Origin: Erythrobasidium yunnanense
Lineage: Eukaryota; Basidiomycota; Cystobasidiomycetes; Erythrobasidiales; Erythrobasidiaceae
Length of the DNA: 64,000 nucleotides
Assembly: GCA_001600175.1 (NCBI GenBank)
Contig: BCJC01000007.1
Span: 954,115-1,018,114 of the forward strand
Direction of reading: 5' to 3'
Each line of letters starts with the position of its first letter. Position 1 is the first letter of the stretch. Position numbers and translations under genes: made by a program. Of the stretch, positions 33,696-45,684 are shown piece after piece. The notes below the pieces were generated by a model. That model did no database searches, was not told where the DNA came from, and was given only the letters and a program-made list of their open reading frames with translations.

Positions 33696-35959
33696 TCACT
33701 TCTTGAACCTTGCTATTGCTTTCTTTCTGGCTTTTGCGTGATCGACTATCGGCTTTGCGTATCCTGTAGCCTTGAACTCCGAGATCTTTAGCAGCTTATG
33801 CGGTTCGTGAATCGCTGAGAAAAGTCAAAGAGTCGGTCCTCGATCAATGACCGCAAGCTAGACATGGTGACATATCGCTTGCTTACCTTTGCCTTTCACG
33901 TCCTTGAGTTCGGGTATAAAGTACCTGATATAGTCGCCATCAGGGTCATAGTTCTGACCTTGTGTGGTAGGATTAAAGATTCTGAAGTAAGGCTGAGGGT
34001 CTGTGCCCGTTGAGGCGCTCCACTGCCAGCCTGTCCTCGAATGTCAGCTTCATGCGAAATTCTAGCTCTTCAAGGTGTACATACCTGCATTATTGGCTCC
34101 TAGATCTCCATCGATGAGGTACTTGCTGAATATTCGCTCGCCCTCTTTCCAGTTCAGCATAAGGTCCTTAACGAGGAAGCTTGCGCAGCACATTCTTGCT
34201 CTGTTGTGCATCCAGCCCTGCATCCTCATCTGACGCATTCCAGCATCGACGAATGGGAAGCCAGTGCGCTGTGAGAAGCACCGATTTCTAATTAGCACAT
34301 GTTGCTCAAGAAGCGTGGAGAGTTCTAGGGGGTACTTACGCCCTCCTCCCATGCTTTCAGCTTGATACCATCTGCATCATCGTCCCACTGTACAGCTTCA
34401 TACTTGAGTAAGAAGTTTCTTCCCATCGATACTCTCGGCCACGCAACCATGACGTGCTGATAGAAGTCCCTGAAGCACAACTCCTGCGTCCAGCTTCCGA
34501 GACCCGTATCTCTCGACATAGGTAGCGTAGCTTTCCCTTTTCCTTTTCCGGACTGGGCTTCTTCTAGGACAGCACGAAGACACGCTCGGATGGAAAGCAC
34601 GCCTGCTGCTAGATAGGGTGATAGGCGGGAACCACCATCGATGCTTACGTTGCTGCGGCCGGCGGTGTATTCAGCGACGCGAGAACCTTTGCCGTCCTCT
34701 ACGGCGCCCGGTGCGAGTGGTGGTTCGGCAAAGTAGCCTTTCCGACCTTTTGTCTTCATGAAGCGACGAAGCATCTGTAGAAAAGTCGAATCAGCCTGCT
34801 TCTCTACTAGATTTAAGCTTGCATGGTCGACGTACCTCCTCAGCTGTATCTGTGCCGACTGGGAAAAGGTTCTGTACCCTCTTTTTCTGCTCTTCATCTT
34901 CGATTTCAAATCCAGGTACCGTGCCTGGCACCTCTTCACTGAACAGAGGGCTTAGCGTCTTATCATTTCTGACTGCATCGTCGTTCGCAGCCGGCAAAGC
35001 GTATTCCTTGCTATACCCATCCAGATCCTCCGATAGGATCGACGACCACATCCTATGAAAGGGAGAGAAGACGGAATATGGTTTATCCTGCTTAGTCGTA
35101 ACTGTTCCAGGTTGTAGGATCGTATAATCGTGAAGGAGCTGTACTTCGAGATCCCCTTCTTCAGATGCTAGCTCGCAAAGCTTGATATCGCGTCGAAGCT
35201 CGTCGACTTCATATTCGAGATTGGCAAAGATGTGAGATGCAGACCATTCTTTGCATAGCTTGATAATTTCGGAAGGAATGGTCTTGCGCGGTTCGATACT
35301 TCGGACAACGAGGGGTATGTTGAAGGTGTCTAATTCTTCCTGTAAAATATCAGGATATCAACGGAGGTAGCCGAATCAGCCAAGACGAAGAACGGGTACC
35401 TGTAGATTCCTTAGATTCCTCAAGACAAAGTCAATTCTGACTGCGGCTCTGTCGTGCGCTTTGTAGTCGCCAGGAGAGATGACGTGGAGTATGACGAGAT
35501 TCTTCTTGAGCTTCTGTGCAGTCTCTGAAGCTAGCGACAGAGCTTTGTTGTCTTTCAGGCGGAGGTCCTTCATTCGCATCCAGTGCACGACTGTGCCGCC
35601 TTCAGAGTGCTGTCACACCATACGTGAGCTTGAAATTGTCAGGTGCGTATGAAAGGCCGACCCACCTCGATCTTGTTGGCTTGATCGAGAACCTTTTCCA
35701 ACTTGGAAAGCACAGTATCGGCACCATCCTCAACTTCATTCGGTTCAGGAGGATTGGCAGGGAATGCCTGATGCGTTCCTTTCGCCTTGCTTCGCTTAGC
35801 TTCTGGCGGTACGTCTGTTCCATCGGGTCTTGGACGTTTCGCAGTGTTTCCGTTTGAGCTGGGATCTTTCTTACTACTACCACCACTCGATATACTGTTG
35901 TTTCCTTTGACGAAGCCGTCGAGCTTGCCCTGTTTTGCCGGGGAACTTGAAGATGTCAT
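33696..35959 (-). CDS. PHR1: Class I CPD DNA photolyase
   Basis: Seven exons: 35959-35666, 35609-35400, 35339-34836, 34774-34340, 34268-34085, 34030-33887 and 33814-33696, giving 629 residues. It repairs UV-induced cyclobutane pyrimidine dimers using blue light, FAD and an antenna chromophore. An N-terminal region of about 95 residues, Ser/Lys-rich with KRPRPDG, probably carries a nuclear or mitochondrial signal. Then follow [15 protein letters not shown], the FAD domain [58 protein letters not shown] and [14 protein letters not shown]. The stop lies inside a sequence that also reads as a donor (GTGAGT), so a further short exon is possible. Confidence 0.95.
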
Positions 35960-36390
35960 AATGGCACGAAGGTATAGATAGGTGGTTCGCAGAGGGTATC
36001 GGGATGCAGTATGTGTGTTAAATGGTATATTCAGTGATATTGGAGTCAGTCCCCGCAGGCTTACTCGCATTCAGCGATAAGCAGAAGAAAGACGGACGTC
36101 CAGATCGGGATAACGTCGACGCGGCTACTCTTGATCTGCGACGAAATGGAAAAGTCAACAGCAAGTAGCGCTAAAGCTTCGACGTTTCAGTGACATGTAT
36201 ATGTCTGAGATTCAACAGGGAGAACGCTGGACCGTCCGACAAACCTGATCGTATTTGCCCACTTTCGAACAATCTGCTTCTCTGCCAAATCGCGCACGAC
36301 CCCGTTACGACTTCGCTGGTTCACCATAACATTCTTATCCTACGGTCATCAAAAGGCCATCAAGCGCGTTCGTGTTCATCGCAAACGGCC
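35960..36390. other. Divergent promoter region, no gene seen
   Basis: About 430 bases between the starts of PHR1 (minus) and MYND copy C (plus). No coding signal is recognised. It must carry both promoters. Confidence 0.5.
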
Positions 36391-38115
36391 ATGGAATATC
36401 CTCCCGACCATGCATGCGGCATGATCTGCGCGGCAGTGAGCTGCCTCAAGCGCTTCTTACCCAATGCCCAGCGCACTGTAGCTTACTGAAGTCTTCCCGT
36501 AACCTCTTAATCTCAAGTGCGGCAAGGCTGAAAACACGAAGGACGGTGGTTTCTTGCTACGCTGCGGAGGGTGTGCTAAACTCACTTGGTGTGGGGCATT
36601 GTATTGCTCTACAGAATGGTGCGCCGTCGAGGCGAGAATCAACATCCAGCTTACCAAATCGCTGACAAGAGACCTTCGATCCATTTTCCAGTCAAAGCAA
36701 GAATGTAAGTAATACAATCGGTGGCTTGAAGAGCGAAGCAGCCGATAGCTATTCTATCTCAGTGGCCAACCCACAAACAGCTGTGTGTTCCTGTGCGGAA
36801 AAGGTTCGAAGGATTGCCCGCCCGTGATCTGCTGGCATTGAGGTCGCTGGTATGTTCGCAACCCAGCCTCACCTAGACAAAACGCTAAGCGTCTCTTACT
36901 GCTCCAACACCTGCAGTCAAATTTTGCCCATCACTACTACTACGATATTGGCGATCTGGGCATCTCGGCGCTTGGCCTGGTCGACTTCCCCGAGAACGCG
37001 GACCTTCTACGAGTAGATATAGCCGTCTCATGTCACAATGATCCAATCACCAAAGCTATCAATGTCCGAGTCGACTCCATCCAAGTTGTCGACATTGCGA
37101 AAAGATCTCCAGAATTTCAACAAAGACAGAGATCGGTGAAGTAAGTTTACGGCATAAGACATCGCAGGCACAGATTATCTATGCTAACGACTTGTTGATG
37201 TCGTTATACAGGGGAAGTTCATCAAACGTTGTCTACATCTGTGCTGTACAGGCGAATCTGTTTCCCGAAGTTGGCCGCCCACCCAAGGAGCTGCGTAAGT
37301 CGCTAGTCCACCTGGCGAACTCTAGCTGATATCGTTTGCCCTTTCGCTCGCATCTGAGGACAGACGTGCAGGCTTTGCCATTCGTGCTTGACAACCCTCG
37401 CCTGCAGGTGCAGCATCAGCGGGGCATGCCAATAAACAACTGGACGCAGTACTTCACCGCCAAGCTGAATAAAGCGTCTTCTATCCCATCTAAGACCACC
37501 CTCGCAACCACGCCTCCTCGGTGGATCCCGCCGCATTCCGAACCGCCCAGCTATAGTGACGCAGTCATGGAATGGATAGAACCGCATTTTGAGCACATTG
37601 CGACTGCTGCTCTACTCGCAGCGTCCATCGAAAGAAGGACACTGGGAGAGAATGTCATCATCATCTATATCTGCGAGAATCCAAACACCTCGGGAAGCAG
37701 CGACCGATTTCTGGGAGTCTCAGCTCTCAGTCAGAGCGTTGAAGATGTCGTGCCAACGGTCCGTGGCAAGGCTCGTTATATTTCCGATTATGCTTAGCTA
37801 ATATGATCTGCTTTCTCGTTGCAGCATTTTCAGGGAAGCATGGATGGGTTTCGTATACACAGAAATCTTATGGCATCTCTGCGGAAGATGCCAGTGGAAA
37901 ATCTCCCTTCTGTAATTGTCCACACAATAGGAAGTGGCATATGGTATCCGCTGTTCCTTCCCGACCCAACCACTTTACCTCATATCAAGCAGCCCATACT
38001 CGATGAGAAGTTCCCGGCAGCAACGTGGAAACAGTTCCTGTTGAGGAGGCTAGGAATTCCAGATCGAAAGGTTGTCAATGAGGCGTACCGAGGAGCCACA
38101 GGAAGCAGGTCGTAG
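36391..38115 (+). CDS. MYND-finger family copy C, uncharacterised
   Basis: Eight exons: 36391-36435, 36518-36618, 36692-36704, 36763-36849, 36917-37140, 37212-37294, 37364-37758 and 37825-38115, giving 412 residues. The MYND finger is complete: CAAC, RCGGC, YCSTEC-QSKN and W-PTHKQLC. Exon 3 is the 13-base microexon coding QSKN. After the finger come the family blocks LGISALGLVDFPENADLL, ALPFVLDNP, QRGMPINNWTQYF, the helix ATAALLAASIE, ENVIIIYICE, FLGVSALSQSVED and VIVHTIGSGIWYPL. MYND fingers usually dock Pro-rich peptides of partner proteins. The remaining about 350 residues match no domain I know. No catalytic SET or HIT block is present. Intron 7 starts GTCCGT. Confidence 0.8.
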
Positions 38116-38479
38116 ACACCTACCTACGTTTGTTGAATGTGTACCTGTACGCTTAACTTCGCAAATGTTCGTGTGCGACTTGCATTTGTGCCTTGCAGGT
38201 TGCTCCTTGTCTCTCTGTGCAAAGCCAGACGATGTCACATTCTCACAAGCGCATTCATGAAGTGTCATAGCAAGCACAATATATCAAAACCATCTCTCTT
38301 GCGCGGACGCGTTTGCAAGGCTGCACGAACTCCGTCGACATGACCAAACAAGGTCTTTTCGCGGATCAAACTAAGAATGTTGGACGCTTCACACCTTGTC
38401 CTTCTAGCTACTTCTATGCAGAACTCTACGGCTGCGACGTAACGAGCTGTTCAAGCGTCTACCTCTTCCAAAGGACAGC
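38116..38479. other. Intergenic, no gene seen
   Basis: About 365 bases between MYND copies C and D. No coding signal beyond the flanking genes. Confidence 0.5.
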
Positions 38480-40142
38480 ATGGACTACGATGGAGACGAC
38501 AGGCTCGCGTTGATCTGCCAAGGCTTCCCCTCTGGAAAGACGATGGTCCGCACTCGCATCTACCTGCAGAGCGGCTGTCAGATGATCTGAGCGCGGTCCA
38601 CCACAGTGCGGCAAGATGAAAACTGCCTCAGGCGAAATCCTTATGCGCTGCTCAAGGTGCCCAAAGTACGGCTGGACCGGCCGGGTGTACTGTTCTGTAG
38701 CCTGGTCAGTCCTAGCCTCTCTTCTCATCGCCTGTCCTAGCCTGAAGAAAGCCCTGCGCTACTGTGCCGATCAGTCAAAAATCAGACTGGCCGCAACACC
38801 GGAAGGAATGCGATGAACAGAGAGCGATCTGGGCGACCCTGCCCTCCGAGCTGCGCCCGATGTACAGCAGCCTGGTAAGCCGCGTCAATGATGACGCTGC
38901 AAGATGGCCAGTGACCGCGTTACCGCCAGTCCGATTGGACCAACCGAAATTATTCGCTGCTTGGCAATATCACTGTATCTGCTCTAGACGTGATCAATCA
39001 GCCCGCCAATGTCAATCGCCTTCGCCTAGACGTGGACGTTTCTTGCCGTAAGAGGACGGAAAAGTCAGGCATGAGCATCAGAATCCGCGACTTCAGAATC
39101 GTCGCTCTGGCAGAGTATGCAGGCCTACACCTTCAATATCTAGATAGTCTTCAGTACGTGCGCCGGTCTATAGAAGTATTGTTGACATGTTTGGTTGACA
39201 CCCTAATTTCTCATTCATCTTGCTGTAGACGATCTCCGTATACGAACGCGGTCCTTATGTGTTGCATCAAGCCAAGTATGGTATCTGTCGACGGCATGGT
39301 AGAGCTGCAGCTGAGTGAGCATGCTGCTACGCCGACGCCATAACGCAGCGACGACTGATGCATCCGGCTCATTGCATGTCCTCTGAGCAGACCAATACGT
39401 GCTGCCATATGTGATTCCGAGTCTTCACATGCATCGACTGCACATTCGAGGCATGCCGGTCCTGAACTGGCGCGAAACATTCAAAGCAAGACTTAACAAG
39501 GCGGAGATCATTCCCGACAAAGTTACTTTGGCCATGCTACCCGCTCAGTACATCGAGAGGTCGCCTGAACACGAGCACTACAGAATGGCTATGCTGTATT
39601 GGGTGCAGCCGTATATCAGTCAACTACATACAGCTTGCTTTCTCTCGTCGCGCGCCTTACAGAGATCCATTCAAGACAATATCGTCATCATCTATATCTC
39701 CGAAAGATCGGCATGGGAAGACAGCAAGAATCAGTTTTTTGCGGTCTCTGCTAATGCGTACTCGTTATGTGATGTACTGCCAATCGTAAGATACTGAAAA
39801 GCGAGTAGGCTCGCAGGGCAGCGTAGCTGATATGTTTTGGCCCAGTACTTCCACGGCCAAAAAGAACGATATGAGGCCCAGAAGCATCAAATTGGCTTGC
39901 GTTACTATGCGGACGCTGCAAAAGTAGTATCCTTTGTGTTCCTCCAACTTGTGGGATCGGGGATCTCTATGTTGCTGCCTATCGTCGACAAGCATCTTTC
40001 TCCTCTACACGCTCAGCCTTCTCCTACACCACTTGCAGCGGCAAGCTGGAGACAAAGCTTACTTAAAGAGCTTGGTGACAATGATCGTCAACCTCTCAGT
40101 GAGGCCGGCAAGAAATACAGACATTCAAGGGATCTAAACTAG
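38480..40142 (+). CDS. MYND-finger family copy D, uncharacterised
   Basis: Seven exons: 38480-38545, 38607-38704, 38775-38874, 38930-39153, 39229-39314, 39391-39785 and 39846-40142, giving 421 residues. The finger is CQG...TMCGKM, MRCSRC, VYCSVACQKSD and WPQHRKEC, with all ligands present. Exon 3 is exactly 100 bases, equal to the 13-base plus 87-base exons of copies A, B, C and E, so the intron between them is cleanly absent. Family blocks follow: VSALDVINQPANVNRL, RGMPVLNWRETF, DNIVIIYISE, FFAVSANAYSLCDVLP and FLQLVGSGISMLLP. Intron 1 uses the donor GTCCGC. Function unknown. Confidence 0.8.
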
Positions 40143-40654
40143 TCAGGTCAGGTCGTCCCGCTCTCTGTAACCCTCCGAAGAGGGCTACTGCACTTCTCTG
40201 CTGCCACGTATCTATGATGTTTGGAAGTCGGAGCCTTCACTTCAGTTGTCATTTGTTACTCGTTGGGCCGAGCCATGCCATAAACAGGCTTTCTGCTTGT
40301 CTATCTTCGCGAATCTTCCAAGAGGAGTGACGCGATAGATGAGAGATTCTTTGCATCCGGTCGCGATACAGTTCGACCAGAATCTGGCGACTACCAAACC
40401 TAGCTTTCGACCAAACGGTCATCATGCAATGATCTTGCTCTTCGACTGTCTTCCGTAGCTCACCAAAGCCGAAGCAAGAATCCTATATCCTCTACGCCTG
40501 ATGTGAACGTCAACCAGAACATCAGTCACTTCGGGCTGGTCCCGTCTCCGATGGCTCGAGCCTTCGTTGCACAAATCGTCTTCGAGAACTTCTGTCTCAG
40601 CTAGCTACCCATCGACTGCTTACTGCTCAACAATCTTTCCTCTTTCTCGTGTCG
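40143..40654. other. Intergenic, no gene seen
   Basis: About 510 bases between MYND copies D and E. No coding signal recognised. Confidence 0.5.
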
Positions 40655-42397
40655 ATGGAGCAGGACAATGTGGACTGTCGTGCAGATGCACATGAGACCG
40701 CCAGAATGGACGATGCAGAAATCCTGTCTCTGTCTGGCCACTGTGGAGCTGAGGGCGTATGCTGGCAGCTCTAACGACCACACCGATGGCAACTAACACT
40801 GCGACTCTGCGCAACATAGTGTCAACGCGAAGCTCTGGCAGAAGGCGTCTCGCTACTACAATGCAGCGCTTGCTTGGGGTCTGCTGCAAAGGGAGGCTTG
40901 TATTGTAGTACATCCTGGTCAGTGGTTGTGCAACTTGCGACAATCGTTCGCTGAATTGCCTCCCCAGCCAAAAAGAACATGTGTGCTGTCTCTGCCCTTC
41001 TGCTGCTGCAGGAGATCTGACAGATACTCTCTTTGAAGTGGCCGATTCATCGAGCGTACTGCACTGCCATCCAGATGCAGCTGGACACTATGGCGCCAAA
41101 AGCTCGCTTGAGACGACGTATCTTGGTGAGCCCGCAATACAAACGACTTGAAGCTTCTTTTTGGACGTCCATAACGCAGATTCGATGGTGGAGGAAGAAC
41201 ATGCTTGGTCTCATGGCTATGTCCACTTCCGGTCTCGATCTTATGAATTACCCTGAGAACGCCCAGCGCTTGTATATACATATGTCCGCTTCGTATGTCG
41301 AGGACAAGATAGACATTCAGAACGTCTCTATACGCAGTCTCAATGGTCTCCAGGTGGCATCAGAAGTACGCTGCGCTCGAGAGGCGGCAGAGCAGAATGT
41401 CAGGTAAGTACAACTCTAGCGGATTCCGATTCAAATGTATCTAATCTACCTTCGATGACAGACTTCATTCACCTTCTGGTGCGGCTCTCGTACTTTGTCT
41501 ACAGGCGGAGCAGGATTTCAGTCACGGTATCATCAAGCTCACTGCTAGACTGCGTGCGTGAAGTTGGTGTGTGCTCAAGGAATCCGATCCGCTGACTACA
41601 TACACTACTCAGCGACCCAAATTTTAATCATCGAGGTCAGAACCTCGGACTTGCACAGGGAACGCAAAGGCGGCATGCCGGACCTTAACTGGAAACTCCT
41701 GTTCCTTGCAGGTTCTAGTTCAAAGTTTCGAGTCTTGAGACGAACTCCGCAGGTGCTTGAGGAAAAGACGTACATAGGTAGACCCCTACCGCATCCTCCT
41801 TACTCAGAAGCCAATCCCGGAGTCATAAAAGCGCTGGAAGCAATGAGCGATCTCGTACACCCTGCCCTGGAAGAAGCGTACATGGAGACCCTGCTGCGTA
41901 CACAACGTGCTGTCGCAGATCATTTCCTCATCGTCTATGTTTGGGGCCGCTTTAAGACAGTAGGGGCCTCCTTTCGCTTCATCTCGGCAGCTCATTACAG
42001 CGTGACAGAGTTTCCTACCATAGTGAGTTGCGCGTGTGGCTGTCGCTTCGTCCCCTATGACTGACCGCAGCCAGCACAGTACAAATCGGCCGAAGAAGAC
42101 GACGGTACCTTTTTGGCTGGCCTGCAAGATCTCATGAAACCTATGAGGGAACACCCTGACGATGAGGAGCCAGCCTCTCTTGGAATGGTCATCCTGCATC
42201 TGATCTGCACAAGTTCCAAGATTCTTGTACCTCTGCTTCTACCCGACTCGCTGATTTCGTCCTACCATCGAGCCCTCAATCATCGACGGCGAGACTGGCG
42301 AGAGAACCTCCTTCTCAAGCTCAATGGTAGAAAGATAGCGAATATCGCTCAGAAAGAAGCTGATGCAGGAGATCCCGAACGGGTAGATCAGGATTGA
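40655..42397 (+). CDS. MYND-finger family copy E, uncharacterised
   Basis: Eight exons: 40655-40756, 40820-40917, 40968-40980, 41039-41125, 41180-41403, 41462-41553, 41613-42022 and 42080-42397, giving 447 residues, the longest copy. The finger is CGAEGC, LQCSAC, LYCSTSCQKEH and WPIHRAYC. The third exon is the 13-base microexon. Downstream blocks are TSGLDLMNYPENAQRL, LHRERKGGMPDLNWKLLF, an acidic-helical middle ending DHFLIVYVW, FRFISAAHYSVTEFP and MVILHLICTSSKILVPLLLP. It groups with copies A and F in having a C-x4-C first ligand pair. All donors are normal. Confidence 0.8.
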
Positions 42398-43058
42398 CCG
42401 TCACTTTCCTTTCGCGAACGGGCTCTCGTGTGAATGGCCCTCTCGTTCTTGGTGTAGAATGTTATTAGAAGTCGATAGGCAGCCTCAGCTTTGCTGTATC
42501 AGAATCTCGCAGTCAAGTTATTTGAGGCCTAGACGGCGATCGCGAGTATCGTCTCGTTTATGCATTGCAGACAATGTTGCAAGCCTTATCCTATTGTTTT
42601 GCCCGACATCTTCTGTCTGTTGCAGCAACTCCGACTTCAGCACCTCCAGCGACAACGCAAGTTCGGCGTTGTTCAGAGGCAGCTTGCCAAATCCTCTGCA
42701 ATTCAAAGACCATGCTGCTACATAAGTTGCTCGAACTGCAAGGTCGCACTTCCATCTCGGTCCAGCCCATGAACGTGCAAGCTGCGGCATACGGTTGATT
42801 CGGGCGGAAGGACGGCGCCTGCTCTGGTTCTAAATACAGCCACGCCATTTACACGATACCATCTATTTACAGGATTCCTCTCAATGCGTCATGTCGAGAT
42901 GTGTCCTTTAGGCAACTCACGGGAAGACAAAGTCGAGAAAGACGAAAGCTACCCAACACGTTGTCTGCGCTCGGTCGTGTATACAAGATCCATTCTCATT
43001 CGGCCTTGTCTTCTCTACTTCTTGAAGTCCGCCACGCCCTAGACTAACTCCTGACAGC
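42398..43058. other. Intergenic, no convincing gene
   Basis: About 660 bases between MYND copy E and the acid phosphatase gene. A plus-strand frame of 77 codons at 42565-42798 contains several cysteines but has no ATG in context and does not fit the MYND pattern, so I did not call it. Confidence 0.45.
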
Positions 43059-45069
43059 ATGAGAATCGTTCTCGTCAGCACCTTCCTGGCTTCGGCCGTT
43101 CTGGCTTCTCCCTTTGATCGATTCGGACTTGACAAGAGAGCCTCTTCTGATGCAGGCAGCACGACTACCGACCTCTTTCCGCCTACTGGAACCGTCGCAG
43201 GCCCGAGCAGCTTGTTCCCGGATGAATGTGGGTGCTACCTTCGCATGTTATACACACGAGTAGCAAGCTAAATCATCATGTACTAGCTGCCATTGGATAC
43301 CCAGGACCAACTCTCACCGGTGTAGAGCCCGAAGCCATCCAGACGGTCAGCTGCACGACAAACAAAGGGAATTTCTCAAGCTCATACTCTATTCATGAAG
43401 GCTCCAGCATACCCATCCAATCAAAACCCTGATTCTCCGTTGATAGCGTGAGTGCCTTTCGTCTAATCGTCTCCCGCTGCCGCAAACTCACGGTCTTTGC
43501 CAGGTTCACCTCAAACAACATCACCACCTCCAGTAACGGCAACTTCTCCATATTCAAGACTTGGGGAAACCTCAGTCCTTGGTACACGGTTCCGAGCTCG
43601 GCGTACGGTCTCGACAATGCTTCTCCTCTCATTCCAGACGGATGCACGATCACTCAAATGGTAAGAATGCGCATCCACAATCATCGCATGCTGTGCATAC
43701 TATCACGCATGCTGTGCGTCCACTACGATCGCATAACTTCAGCTGAATCGTCCACTAGCACCTGCTCTACCGTCACGGAGCTCGATACCCAACATCCGGT
43801 TCAGCACCCTCCGCTTTTGCTGCTAAAGTCCACAATGCTACACAGTCAGCTACTGGCTTTAATGCTACTGGTGCTCTGTCCTTCCTCAACAGCTGGACCT
43901 ACAAGATCGGGGCTGAGCTCCTGACTCCGTGTTCGTCTGCATGCACTCGCCAGTCGAATTCTAAGCTTACTTTCTTACTTGCGACAGTTGGCAGACAGCA
44001 GAACTTCAATCTGGGCGTCGAATACAGAAATCTGTACGGCGGCCTTTTGAATAATTTTACGGAAACAGGAACTCTCCCCGTCTTCCGAACTGAATCGCAA
44101 GACAGAATGGTGAAGACTGCCCTCAATTTCATGGCTGGTTTCTTCGGCATTCCAGAGTATACTACGGAAGCCAATCTCGAGATTGTAGTCGAGGCTCCTG
44201 GATTCAACAATACTGGTGCGCCTTACTACGTCTGCACCAATTCCAACGTTCCTTCGCGGGGACAGCTCGGAAATACTGCCTCAGCCGAATATTTGTCGAC
44301 TGCTCTGGCCCCTACCGCTCAGCGCCTCGGTGCACTCGTCAGTGGCTTCAACGTGACGACCACAGATGTTGCCGCAATGCTCCAGCTCTGTGCCTATGAG
44401 ACGCAAGCTCTCGGATACTCGGCTTTCTGCGAGCTCTTCTCAGAGGATGAGTTTGAGGCCTTCGAATACGGATTTGATCTGTCCTTCTACTATAACAACG
44501 GTGCAGGCTCGCCCGTTGCTGCTGCTCAGGGCAAAGGCTACCTCGAGGAGTTTGTAGCTCGCCTCGAGATGTCCCGCATTACCGAGTACAACTCTACCAC
44601 CAACTCCACCCTCGATAGCAGCAATATCACATTCCCTCTCAATCAGTCAATCTACGCCGATGCCACCCACGAGGTCGTCGTTCTCGATACTTTGACCGCC
44701 TTCAATCTCTCCGCCCTCTTCTCATCTGGTCCTCTGCCTATCAACTCGACTCGACCTACCAATCATTCATTCGTAGCATCTCAAGTCGTTCCCTTCGCTA
44801 CTCACTTCACCATCCAGGTTCTGTCTTGCGCAAGTATGAACCCGACCAAACAGATCCGCTTCATCGTAAACGATGCAGTACTGCCAATCGATCAGTCATA
44901 CCCAGGCTGCCCGGTCAATGCAGACGGACTATGCTCTTTCGATACCGTCCTTACAGCCCTCCACAACCGTATCGACGAGATAGATTTCGATTACGATTGC
45001 TTCGGCAATTACACAGCTACTCTGGGCAACGATTACAATGGACGGGCGCCGCGTAACTCGACCATGTAG
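43059..45069 (+). CDS. Secreted histidine acid phosphatase (phytase-like)
   Basis: Six exons: 43059-43227, 43287-43345, 43401-43447, 43504-43660, 43759-43930 and 43988-45069, giving 561 residues. The signal peptide is MRIVLVSTFLASAVLAS. The catalytic motif is HLLYRHGARYPTSG (RHG at 43771-43779), with the His as phosphate acceptor. The distal proton-donor motif, HD in phytases, reads HE here (ADATHEVVVLDTL, 44668-44673). Many N-x-S/T sites and about ten cysteines fit an extracellular glycoprotein. It would release phosphate from phytate or other esters outside the cell. Intron 5 uses the donor GTTCGT. Introns 2 and 4 were placed by phase and by recovering the motif. Confidence 0.9.
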
Positions 45070-45684
45070 GTGGAGATACGTGCATGGATAAAAGATGGTA
45101 GGGGCAGAAGGGCCATAATTCCGGGTATCTAGCTTTTGATGCCCGAACCCTCGTTCTCGCTTTCCTAGACCTACCAACAGAAACGATAATCAAAATGTTC
45201 AGCTTCTAAACAAATATAAGCTGCTGATAGACTATTTAGAGTTACAATTTGTAGAATAGAGCAAAACCATACAACTTCGACCAGATCTCGTGAGGGAGCA
45301 TCCGTCGCGAATATGAGAACAATCATGCTTACAGCGTTACACAATCTTCTGGAATGGCCAATATTGCGCGCTTTGTATATTCTCGGAAGAGATCAACGCA
45401 TCCTGGCTTTCTTTCGCAACCATACCATTTTGAACTGCACAATGGATTATCTTCTGTTGTGCAAGAGCAATGCATTATCAAGATCATGCCTGCTCCTCGC
45501 CATCAACATGCATGATGCAGCGTGTTGAACTGACCGACACGCCAAATCATCCAATGACTTCTGATCCCGTCGCCGGCGGCCCCTCTTACCTTCCGTTGGT
45601 CTGTATCCTCTACTCTTTCGTCCTCTTTCTTCTCGACCTCTGTCTTCGGCGCGGCAATAAGCCTTCGCGACCTAATCTTCGAGC
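45070..45684. other. Intergenic, no gene seen
   Basis: About 615 bases between the acid phosphatase and MYND copy F. The first part is AT-richer (about 45170-45260), as expected for a 3' flank. No coding signal recognised. Confidence 0.5.

Noticed and set aside
42565-42798. Cysteine-containing frame between MYND copy E and the phosphatase, possibly a finger remnant
   Set aside because: No ATG in context, and the cysteine spacing does not fit the MYND pattern or the family exon layout.
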